Source of the DNA: Balanoglossus misakiensis
Lineage: Eukaryota > Hemichordata
Direction of reading: 5' to 3'
Assembly (NCBI GenBank): GCA_040954595.2
Contig: CM082593.2
Location: forward strand, 11,222,001 to 11,286,000
Length of the DNA: 64,000 nucleotides
Positions 1-11,600 of this stretch are shown here, piece after piece. The first letter of the stretch is position 1. Each line of letters opens with the position of its first letter. The notes beneath the pieces are model-generated. The model did no database searches, was not told where the DNA came from, and saw only the letters and a program-made list of their open reading frames with translations. The translations under genes and the position numbers were made by a program.

Positions 1-265
1 AGGTATCGCTGGTTATCATCCGCGTACTGATGAAATTGTAGGATGAGGGGACGAATCGGTTTACTATAAAGTTGGGCTATATAAATGGTGAACAACAGAG
101 GGGCAGTGGCACCCCGTATACGAGAGGTGACTGTGAACTTGCAGTGTTTTCGATGATTACAGTTTGATATCTATATTGAAGGTAAGATGTAAACCATGTT
201 AGTACTGTGTCTGAGATGCCAAGGTTCAATAGTCTACAAAGAAGTATCCCGTGATGCAAATGTAC
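1..265 (-). pseudogene. non-LTR retrotransposon reverse transcriptase remnant
   Basis: Read on the minus strand this is a piece of a LINE reverse transcriptase. The stretch around 259-100 reads HHGILLCRLLNLGISD, then TWFTSYLQ, then LVYGVP, which matches the palm region of jockey/CR1/L2-type enzymes just before the conserved GVPQGSVLGP box. That box is damaged. In another frame, at about 50-1, the catalytic metal-binding box appears as HQYADDNQRY. At least one frameshift therefore separates two conserved RT blocks, so this is a dead copy. It runs off the window at position 1. No 3' tail is visible here. RT identity is well supported; the clade is not determined. Confidence 0.7.
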
Positions 266-2030
266 AACTGAAGAAAAAAGGAATCACAAATCTTAAAACT
301 AAGATGCCGTTAAGAATTAAATTTCGCGAAAAGGAAGTGACGAAATACGTACATTTTCAGGTGCTCTACAACAAGTAGTCTCCCTATCATCCCTATTGGA
401 GCATGCAGCTAAAATTTACCATGACGTCATTGATTCTACGCGAACGTTTTTCTAATGGCGATAAACATATTTTGTATAAATTGTGCTCAAACGCCCGTGA
501 ATCTCACTCGCAAAAATTCACAAGTGGCGCATACAACACTAGGAAGAAAATTGTTTAGCAGTCTATAGAGTTTGTGACCTGAGATTTAGAAGTAAAAGTT
601 AAACTTAAAAGTTGAGACAGAAGTGATTGAAGAGTAAAGAAACTTTTGAAGTGTTAAGAAAGTTATCGCATTCCTGATGAAAAGAAAAGAAAATACAATA
701 CATTCATTGTTTTAAGGAACACAAGGAAGACAAGTACTATGCAATCAGAGTATGCATGGATCATTCATCTAAAAATATATCTCCGCGTCTTTTGGCGGGT
801 AAAAATAAAATGCTGGAACGGTCTTTTGGATGGCGGACTATTTGTGTCCTTCTTGTCCTCAGAACGCAAGTGGTCGAGTAGGTTTATTTCATTAAATTCT
901 TATATTCTCAGTTGCTACCATAAATACCCAGTGTTCGTGTCGATGTATCTGGACGTCAGCACGATTCCATATAGGTACCTCTCAGTATTAGCCAAGCGAG
1001 TTATCCCCATCAATAGAGTTTAATTCCCTGTTACATTCCCAACACCAATCCTCCCGCGTGACATTGAGGTTGAAGGTATACAAACCTTAGGAATCATGCA
1101 ACCATCCAGAAAGTGTAATAAATTTTGAAGCTATGATGTGAGTTTTCAGTTCGTTTCTTCTTTTGATTTGTTGATGTAACATTGTGCGTTTTAAATAAAA
1201 GATAAAAAAATGTACAGCAATGACGTCACAAAATTCACTGGTATTGATAAAGCTATATTATATCATATATTATATGTGTTAAATACTACCGTATCTCATT
1301 ATTGCAGTATTTCGTGCTTTAACACAAAATACGCGAATAGGGTTTAATACAAAACTAAATGACACCATTTCTGTTTCTTTGCCAAAATTCTTAATCACAA
1401 GATCAACCCATCCTTACGCCTCTACTCTATTGCTAAGAGAAACCAGCGTCCGTAACATGCATTGTGAAACCCCTCAACAACATGCATGTCAACACTTCAT
1501 TTTTTCTCCAGCATTGTCAGTTTGGTACCCTGACAACTCACGGGGCATCATGGGACAATATTAAAGCTGATTCAGTGTTTATGTGCATAAAACACACGGC
1601 GGTGGAAACATTCGTTTTAAATTATTGTGGACGCGCGCACGCCCTTGTCTGTGTACAGGTACTTGATGCTTGTCTACAGTCACGTGAAACGCTGTTGGTA
1701 GTACCCTAGAAGATAGATATCTTTAATCAGAACTTTGGTAAGGAAGGTTTGAGAAGTCCATTCTATGTAAAGAAAGTTTAAGAAGTGTGTTACCAAAGGG
1801 TGTGGGGGTGGCTGGGGGTCATCAATATATCACTCTGCATCACGTTCACAGAAAAGGTCGCGACACGCCCACAAATCCACTCACGACTTGCGTCACCGGT
1901 TACAGGAGTTCGTACAAAAGTGTGGTTTATGCACATTTACACTGAATCAGTTTTTTTGGCCCATGATGCCCATGGGCCAATACAGGCCACGATGCCTCCA
2001 GAATGATGATGGCAATGATGGTGATGATGA
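266..2030. other. intergenic, no gene recognised
   Basis: I see no convincing coding exon or RNA gene. The open frames here are short and show no domain signature. Two perfect CRE octamers (TGACGTCA) occur near 422 and 1219, and a short AT-rich stretch (tatatcatatattatatg) lies near 1259-1277. Confidence 0.4.
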
Positions 2031-2062
2031 TGATTGTGGTGGTGGTGGTGGTGGTGGTGATT
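2010..2062. repeat. (GAT)n/(TGG)n trinucleotide microsatellite
   Basis: A degenerate gatgatgat tract grades into an uninterrupted ggt/tgg run at about 2037-2060. The following 2061-2290 is strongly pyrimidine-rich and gives a low-complexity open frame that I do not consider a gene. Confidence 0.8.
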
Positions 2063-2875
2063 GAGCTTTAATTTCCCTTTCTTCCTGTCTAACCACTTCC
2101 TCTCTCACCTTCACTTATTCGGTCTCTCCCCTCCCCTTCTGTCAAAGTCCTCCCCTCATTCCCTTTCCATCCTGACATTCTCATTTCCGCCCTCTTGCTT
2201 TTCTTCTCCTTTCTCACATTCCTTTTCTCACCTCTCTCCCCCCTCCGTAACATGTTATGTAATATATAAAGTAAAAAAGTCCAAAGCATGATGTTATCAC
2301 AGATGACATTTGGAATGTATTATTGTACTATCTGGTTTAATTTCAAACATAGTGGAGTTATTTATTGGCCAGTATTTAAGCATGTTTAAAGAAGTCAAAC
2401 AGCATAATAGGCACATTTCATATCAAACAAAATTGACCAAATAAGCTCAAAAGAGGATTTGAACAATTTGTCCCTTTAAGTAATGTTCAATATTGGATTT
2501 ACACTTGTGATTGTATGTCATCTCCCTTTTGTTAGAAACCTCACAGTCATATAATAAACAGGTGACCTGACAATCATTTGAAATACCAAACTTCGGCAGC
2601 TATTCCAGTTTGGTCCAAAAACCTAATTTTAACTGGCACCTCAACTTTAGGACTATTATGGATGTTGCTGAAACTTGAAGTGGGCTGCTTGTGAAGAGGA
2701 AGACGTGGAGTGTCTCTCAGACAACGCTGCGCTCAGTCAGAGATAAAGTCAAAATATGGATTTGACTTGCAACAGTAATTTGTTAGTTAAGTCAAATTCA
2801 ACTTAAATATGTCTCTTTGGGTCAGTCTTAACGGGTGTAGCATGCTGGAAGGGTGTGCTTACCCATTTCCGACAC

Positions 2876-3331
2876 CTAGTACCACAGGGGCTGCAAACAT
2901 GAAAGTTATAAATGGCGAAGTACGTTCCATTCTGCGTTTTCCCAACCTGTCTTATCATTTGCTAATCCAGAATAAAAGCTATCCATTTCCCATTGCTAAC
3001 GACTTAATCTGTGTGCCCCATCCATGGATTAAGTTAATAAAGTAAACATCGGTCAGCGAGTACTGAGTATTCTCTTACCAAGTGAGAACTGACCGATGTT
3101 TACTTAATCCACTAAATCCGTGGATGGGGCACACAGATTAAGTCGTTAGCAGGTGCTTAATGGGAAATGCAATAGTTTGTATTCTGGATTAGCAACTGCT
3201 AAGACAGGTGGAGGTAACACAGAAAAATAAACAAGCACAAAGACTGTTCATCAATTAATGTTTATTGGGGGAAAATGCAGGAACTCCGCCTTTTATAACT
3301 TTCATGTTTGCAGCCCCCCTGTGCGAGTACT
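2876..3331. repeat. fold-back (palindromic) element, MITE-like
   Basis: Two arms of roughly 180 and 240 bp are reverse complements around a centre near 3070. The outer ends match as agtaccacaggggctgc on the left and gcagcccccctgtgcgagtact on the right. The inner ends match as gtaaacatcggtcag and ctgaccgatgtttac. Internal blocks such as ccccatccatggattaagt also recur inverted. There is no coding capacity. The structure fits a non-autonomous fold-back/MITE copy. The right arm holds a small extra segment that the left lacks, and no target duplication could be fixed. Confidence 0.75.
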
Positions 3332-4962
3332 ACCACTTAGCAGTGGTTCAAGATGATCCTGTTGAAATTGTAAGTTTTTCTCTTATTTCTTTTTTGAACC
3401 TGGACCTGGTAATTAGCTTAGCTTGAGTAATATTGATTATTGGACCTGGTTTGATGTCTTATTATAACAACTACAGAAGAATCTCTGGACACAGTGAAAT
3501 ACAATCCAGGGTTATGGTAATGACTGACAAATTGTCAGTTTAAAAAAGTAGACAAAGAACTCAGTTAAATATTATAATAAAAATATGCTTTTAATATAAG
3601 GAAAAGGTACAATTGATATACTTGTAATTAAAACATAAATATAATGATGAAATTCTTCAACTGTTCTGTAGTTGCACCAGTATTTGTATAAGCTAAAAAT
3701 GTTGACTTCTGGCAGGACAACTCAAACAGATATTAAACTTATTTATAGTACTTCCACTTCATGACTTTGTTCAAAAATTTCCCAAACTTATTTCATTGTT
3801 GATGAGTTGTCACCTCCGAACAACACAAAAAGGAACAGTTTGTATAAAAAAGTAATTTTGCATGAATCTTAAACATACATGCACAAGTTGAGTGAATAAC
3901 ACAATATAATCATATTCTACAATGAATTACAATATCAAGATTAAGGGTTTCACATATGACATTACATTGCTACATTTTATATACATGAATTTAATTTGAA
4001 AAATTTCCATTGATCTATAACACCATGAATAATATAAAAATATGCGAATAAATACTTTGAATTATTATATATACATGTCAGGTCTCAAAGTGAGTAACTA
4101 TATTTCCATTCACCTATGAACTGGTTATTAACCAAATGAAATGATAGGATCTTTTATTTTGAGGATCTTATAATTGTGATCATACACATCCATATTCCAA
4201 AATTCGCATGCCAAACAAATATCAGATTTATACGGCCAGTTGTAAAGACAGTACAAGGGACAAAAAAATTGATAATAGTTAATCATCATCTCCCTTCTTT
4301 TACAGTCTTGGAGAATGGTGACGGTTGAAGTCAAATTAAAGAAAAATATCAAGAAAAATATCAAAATTTGAAGCACTAATTCAGGAGGATATATATCATC
4401 GGGAGGTAGTCACTGAATATATTGAGAGAAATAATTCATAATCTATGCATTTGGATGAAAAGACCTTCTATCTGATCAAGTTAAGGATAAATGCTGCCTT
4501 GTATGAATACAGAAGCAAGTCAGCATGCAAAGGGAGAGCTGAATTGGTACACTGTTAAATTTGTCCTCCAAATTCAACAAAAATATGTTGTTGTTTAGGA
4601 ATTCTCGTATTATCATATCTTTTTCATTACACAATACCTTATAATAAGTCATAACAAATTTTTAAGGAAAATTCTTTAAAATATGTAAAATATATAGCCT
4701 TATAACCAACATACTTTAAAGATGATTATTTATGATCATTTCATTCAGATGTTGCTAAGAGTGTAATAATAAAGATCTGTTTCACTCCAACCAATTTAAT
4801 GTGCGCTTATCACAGTACTGTCGTCTGACAAAGCATAACTATTATTGTTATCATTTATGGGATTATACCAAGCTTATCACAGTACTGTGTCAACTCACAA
4901 AATGAAAACCATTCTAGTTATCATTTGAATTATACCATACATGTACACACAGAGATGGCACA
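3332..4962 (-). other. AT-rich 3' flank/possible 3' UTR of the minus-strand gene
   Basis: This stretch lies directly downstream of the stop codon at 4963 of the minus-strand membrane-protein gene. It has no other coding signal. A minus-strand AATAAA (plus-strand tttatt near 4152) could be a polyadenylation signal about 0.8 kb beyond the stop. The 3' UTR assignment is inference from position only. Confidence 0.35.
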
Positions 4963-5676
4963 TTAGAAGTATCTGTCTCCGTGACTCTCATGAAATAGTT
5001 CATTTCTACTCTTAAGAGGCCTTGGTCTCCATTCCTCACTTCCACTGGCACTACCACTGTCGCCACTATACATGGGATTGTAGTGATAGATTTCTCTGAA
5101 GGCTTCCTCATCTTCCACACTTTTCCCTGCCTTGCTATCAACATCATCTGTATCATCAAACCAATGGATATCCATAGTTGCCTCTTGTTCTTCCCAGCCT
5201 GGATGTTTCTTTCCTCCAAGAGCACACCTGAATGTCAAATAGTTGAACATCATCAATGTGGGATTTGTTGTGATGTTGTTACTACTGTAGAATAACGCAG
5301 GTGGTTGTTGGACACTTTGCGGTCTGGTCGCGTGACTTTGCCTTGTTAGCCGCCATGCATGTTGAACGCAAATTATACCATGATGCACTGCAGTTACCCT
5401 ATACGCGAATAGGTCTATGCATGAACTCTTTGAATAAATTTGCTTCCACGATACAGATGTGATTATTTTTCACGTTGCCTCATGCATGTATGGAAAGATA
5501 CAGGTAAATTCCCAGTTTTCTGATGGGCAACATTTCTACAGCTGTCTCGATTCTACTCTGGTAGTACTAAATAACTTACCGTTGGTACATGAGTAACATT
5601 ATTACACCAAGCACTAACACAGCCGCTAAACCTCCCGCAACACCACCAATGATGACAGCTGTGTCAACGGAGGAAT
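4963..5676 (-). CDS. transmembrane and cytoplasmic tail exons
   Basis: Exon 5676-5580 encodes one hydrophobic helix, AVIIGGVAGGLAAVLVLGVI followed by MLLMYQR, with a small-residue GxxxG-like face and a positive stop-transfer end. Exon 5227-4963 encodes the last 87 or so residues and the stop. This tail is acidic (WFDDTDDVD, EDEEAF) and contains YHYNPMYSGDSG, an NPxY-type motif that in other receptors binds PTB or clathrin adaptors. The two exons together define a type I topology. Endocytic or signalling use of NPMY is inference. Confidence 0.8.
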
Positions 5677-8600
5677 CTGTAAGAGTTTAAATATTTATAT
5701 TTGTCACGGGGGCGATATGCTACGATAAAAGCAAGACAACCATTCATTATGATGCTTAACTATTGTAAAATGGTTAGTTGACCAAAAATCTAGTTATACT
5801 GCAGATGTTGCAGTTTCACCATTTTCACAAATATTTTCAAGACAACGTAAACTGTAATCATGTAGATCAAACAAATGTGTAAACTTTAGTGAATATTGTT
5901 TTTCAATCTTGAGTTATTAAAAGACAAAGAAATGTATACACACCTTTAACTTGCATTGGTATTCTCTGGCGGCAAGTTTCACCTTGATATTCATCAGTAC
6001 ATTCACAAACAGGATTGCCATCACTGTCCTTGATGCAAACAGCATTGTTTGAGCAGAACCCTTCACATTTATCTAGACACAAGAATAAAATCACATCACA
6101 TTATTCTACCTGACGAACCATTTGTATTAGACAAGAACTAAACCCACTTGCAGATTCATTTCTTACAAACGGAATGGAAGTTGTGTGCTGTCGAACGTTG
6201 ATTCACTATATATCCACATGTACCGGGTGAATAACATAAACAGTGTCTTGTATCAAACATAATTAATGGAAAAAGGGCAGCAAGAGAGATACTAAATCAA
6301 CAGTAGTTTCTACGTTTTAGCTGTACATATTTCTGTTGACATTTCAGTTGTAGATAGTTACATACCTGTACAAGTTATTCCATCACCAGTGAAACCAGTT
6401 TTGCAAGTGCATTCATATCCTGGTACAAGATTCCTGCAAGTGGCATTTGGGTGACAGTCATCCAGACCAAGACGACATTCATGTGCATCTAGAAAACAAA
6501 AATTCTTGCAATGTCTTTAACTGACCACCAAATAAAACTATGGGATCTTCATACATATCACCAGTTAAAGGTATACGGTCACCTATGGAAAATTAGCTAT
6601 AGTTACCATGGCAAAAGGAGATCTAGCCAATCACAGATTTTCAGTGGGTGGCACATGCAAAAAAGAGCGCCACCATATGTTCTTTAGAACTCTCATATAC
6701 TCCATTTCAGCCATATATGGGCGTTTGTAAATTGGAGGTGACTGTATACCTTTAAGTTAGATGACTACCCAGATGCAGTGCATGGTTATCACATTCCATA
6801 GCCTAACATGTAGAATTCTGAGAAAACAGTATTACAATATTGTTATTTCCGTGAAATTTTCAGAAAAGGTGTTAAAAGAGGAGCATTATTAAATTATATA
6901 AAAATATTGGATCACACAACATATCAAATGATACTCTAAATAAAGAAGAAAATTTCTTATAATGAAGTGTTTGTGTCAGATTGAACAGTTAAGGTTGATC
7001 TCCACAAGCACTCCATGCATGTTATCAGTTCTATGATTATGAAAAATTTATTCCTACCATCACATTCTGTTTCATATAGGGCACCCTCTCTGCCTGTAGT
7101 GTAGCCAGTTGGGCATGGTTGACAAGCATCCTGGTTGAATTCAAAGTTATATGTTCCAACAGGGAATTTCTCACATCTATAGGACTCCTGATTCAAGTAC
7201 CAACCAACATTGCAGTAAGCTGTTGATGGAATGGAAAAAGAGCATAGAATAAAATTGGAGGACTATCATTATTTTGAACAACTGAGGCACAATAATACAA
7301 CCTTCAGTTCAGTACAGTTGAGATACAACATGAAAAGTTGTATACATAATACTTACAAACATTACAATCTTCACTTAAGGTTGAACCGACTGTTCTTGTG
7401 GTGAAGCCAAATGGGCACGGCATACAAGATGGCTGAAGTTCAGCATTTGATCGATAGGTTCCCATGGGACACGACTCACAAGACCCATTGACACTAAGTT
7501 GGACTCCCACTGATTTACATACCTCTGTAATTGAGAAGATTAATTTTTTGATATTCACGATTATCTGCTTTTCACTCACGTGAATTTGTTAAACTGTTGA
7601 ATATGTTACATATCTGGCGGTTCTAAAGTAAAAACCTACTCGGAAAAAAGTTTACTGGATGCCGAAATATTGCTTGCCTGTCACTTACAAATGATAACGC
7701 CATGGGTACGTCACATGGCCAGATCATGTGATTGATAGTCAAGAATAGCAAATAACACAAGTACCTACCCTGACATTGTGACTCATCAGTAGCTCCTTCA
7801 ACTAATGTAAGCATTCCCTTTGGGCAAGTATTACACACAAACTTTCCTTCTTCTGATTGCCAGAATCCAATGGGGCAGCTTTGGCACTGAGAAGTCCCGT
7901 TGTCAAAGTAGTGACCAACATCGCACCTCTCTGCAATAGACATCATTGTTGAAAAATTATTTTTTCAACCAAAGAGATGAACATTCCAATTGTCATTCTT
8001 TCCATATTGGATCACACCACAATAATTTGATATATACGTCACAATTCCCGGCAAGGGGTATGGGGTTTTATCGGGCCAGTGGCATGAGTGAGGCTAGACG
8101 CTAGTTTTGGAATACGGCTAGATACTAGGCTATGGCTGTGGACGAGGAGGAGATATTGCCTTCTGTTATACATACCAAAACACTGCAAGATGGATAATGA
8201 TCTCTTTCCCCTGGTGACTCCATTATTTGGACAGGCATTGCATGCTGTTTGTCCTTCAAGGGGTTGATAATATCCAATTGCACAAGGATGGCACTGACTC
8301 AGCTCAGTGTCATGGTACGACCCTTCAGGACACAATACTGTGGAAATACAAAATGTTGAAGGCAGATGTATACATTGTTCATGTACTGATCATTATGCAT
8401 TAATGGTTTAAAACACAACTACAATTGTAACACACAGCATTCATTTTGGCTAGTTTTTCACTCTTGTGTCTACAAGTGGGATTGCAGTTGTGTGTGGTTG
8501 AATGTTGATTCACTATATATCCACATGTAGAATAACATTAACTGTGTCTTCTATCAAACATAATTAATGGAAAAAGGGCAGCGAGAAAGAGACTTTGTCC

Positions 8601-11600
8601 CTCCTTGGTATGAGCATATCAAATCAATTATTTCCTTATATCACCTCTTGGTTGGGTTGTATTTACCACTCACACTTGTCTTTAATTTGTACACTGCGAC
8701 TCACAACCACACTCGCAGCAATACGGCCCACCTAACAGGTCATATCAGGCGATATAAACATATTAACATCTACACCTTTTTATAATATTAATTTTGGACA
8801 CAGTTTTAATCCTTTCACCACCATGGTTCAGTCCAAACCAATTGTTTTCTATGGTAAGGTTTGACCTCTATAGAGGAAACTGGGAGTGAAAGGGTTAAAG
8901 TACATAACAACTGAGGAGTATAGGCACTCACCACATTCTTCTCCAACAAGAACACTACCATTGGAACAGAATATTGTACTTTCAACTTGTAATGTCTCAG
9001 CGTCGACCGAATATTCAGCTGTATCAAAAGGACCATTCTTGACTGCATCTTCAATAACTACAACTGCAGCATCAGCAGAGCTAATGGATAAAACAACAGG
9101 CAAAAAATTCTTACATATGCCACATTACAATACCAACCAGAAGTGTGTACTGTAAACTGAATTGTTTTCACGACAGGAAATTTTCGCGATATTAAAAGAG
9201 GCGACTGTTACGTGAGGACGAATTTTCGAGTTCTCGTATTTCACTAACTGCATCATTATCTCCAAAAACATTTTACACAACTTTTTATTTTAACGTTTTT
9301 TTGACCAGCACATGTTTTGCAGAAATTTACTGCTCGCGAAAATAACACGTTTTGCAGTATATTTCGAATGCATGAATCTTTAGAATACAGGATGCCGCAA
9401 CATGAAGGAAGGTGGGCAGAAATGATGGGGTTGCCAAAAACTGAAAATGTTTGAGTGTTAAGACACAAAATAATTTGTTTTCACTTGCATGAATGGACTA
9501 TTTTGCAATAATGCAAACACCAGCTGTATAGGGAATACAGAGCTGGTCCTCACACAGCCTGGGATCAGTACCCTAGACATGTCACCAAAGTCATTTCAAT
9601 AGAACAGAAGGGGAATGAAATACTCGAAAAATAACAATTACTACTCACGCATTGGTTGTGAAACTGAACTGAACCACAAGCTGAGTATCAGCCTGTCTCT
9701 TTCTTCGGTTTGAGGCGCCGCAGGTTATTTCAAGGTCATCAAAGTTGCATTCACCGCCACAAATACCAAACAAATCATTCAGATAGTTGATAGTGTTCAT
9801 AAAACTGATCCTCAATTGCTGGATGACACCATTGTTACATGTACCAGCCTGTGAATTGTATGACACGCCACAATTCACTCCACGTTGAGTCTTCCCAGGA
9901 GCTGCAGTAGAACAATACAAACAAACAAATTTTGTTAAAGATGCAATTTTCAATCTAGCGAACGATGTATTGACTTAGACTGCGAAACCGCTTAGCCAAT
10001 CAGGAAAGTTACAGCTGCTTACCCAGAACAAAATATTAAGAAAATAGCTCAAATGTACTGGAGCTTTATATTGGGGTAAGCAGATATGATGTTAACAAAT
10101 TATCTACCTGTAATCACAACCTTGACATACTGTAAAGCAAGAATTTGCATTACTCATATTTCTCTTTTCATTTATAACTAAAAGAAAATTGTCTCAATGC
10201 TGGAATACCCCCTCTCACAACTCTCTCTCTTTGGAGAATTTTCTGAATGTGCATGTGCCACCTGATTATATTTCTTTACTGATACCAAATCATTTTTTTC
10301 TCACCTGAACATCCAGGGAAGGTGAATTCCTCGTCTGGATTCTCAGGATTAAAAGATCCTTCACTATGGCAGAGATAGTAAGGTGCTGGCAGGCTTGCAA
10401 ACTTGTATCCTGGTAAACAATCCACCTGACAGAACACACCCGACTCAAACTCATTACAGATGGAAATACCTTTAACTGGTGGTGCTGGCTTTTCACAATC
10501 AAATGATGTAAAAGAAAGGAGAACACAGTTTATTTGTCTATATATATATTTTTAATTTTATTTCATCTATCATCCAACAGGCAAATACTACCCAAATGTC
10601 TGTGTCTCATATATCATCCAACAGGCAAATACTACCCAAATGTCCAGGTCTAGGTAACGAACCCACAACCCTAGCCACTAGGGCACAATGCCTCTTTTAC
10701 CAGGTTCACACAGGGTAAAATTTGAGACACTATTTGCCAGTGCTAACCACAGAGCATTAATCCTTTGAGTCATGTTGTGTCCACACACACAAAGTTTATG
10801 TATGGGTGCTGAGGCTCGGCCCCATAGACAATGGGTTGCGGAGAGGTGTTAATCCTTACACCGGCTCAGGTCTGGCTGGCAGAGCCGTCTAAAATCTGAG
10901 ACGTTTCAGGACCACTTACACCGTCCACACATGTTTTTTTAAGACAGTATCAATTCTGAGATGCTTCAGAACTGTCTTAATGGTGTATGTGTGACACCCA
11001 TATTTATTACACAGTCAAATATTTTAAACAGAACACCAACACATTAACATGTTTCTATGTAAAAGGGACTAGGAAAAGCTGTTGGTTGAAGAGAGGTTTC
11101 CCGATTAGACAGGGTTTGTTTTAGACGGGTTTGAGTGTCCTTGTATGTTCTGAATGATGTTGTTATAATTTTTGATAGTTACATAGGGACAAAAGTGATA
11201 ATGATGCAATCATATTACTGTAAAACAGCAAATTTTCCCAAACTTCGGCAAAAAAAAAGAAGAAAATAAAGTCGCATAAAATGTTTTTCAGAGATAACAG
11301 AGTAGTTAGTAAAATACTAGAATGCGGAAATTTAATTCTCGTGTCACAGTTGCCTCTTTTGATATATTGCAAAATATTTTCTGTCACGAAAATGTCCCGT
11401 TTTACAGTATGTGACAAGACATAACAAGGGGTAGAGATGACAATTTGTCAAGATATTAATTAATTTGTAAAGTTTATGTATGAATGATAAAAAAATTCAC
11501 TCACGCAGTACATAGAGTAAAAAGTTGCACTGTGCATTGTTGCCAGCTGTATCTGAAGCAACATAGCTGATCTGGTAGGTTCCCCAGGAAAAGGTGTCAC

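Noticed and set aside
2061-2291. 76-codon Ser/Phe/Leu/Pro-rich frame
   Set aside because: It is a translation of a pyrimidine-rich tract next to a microsatellite.
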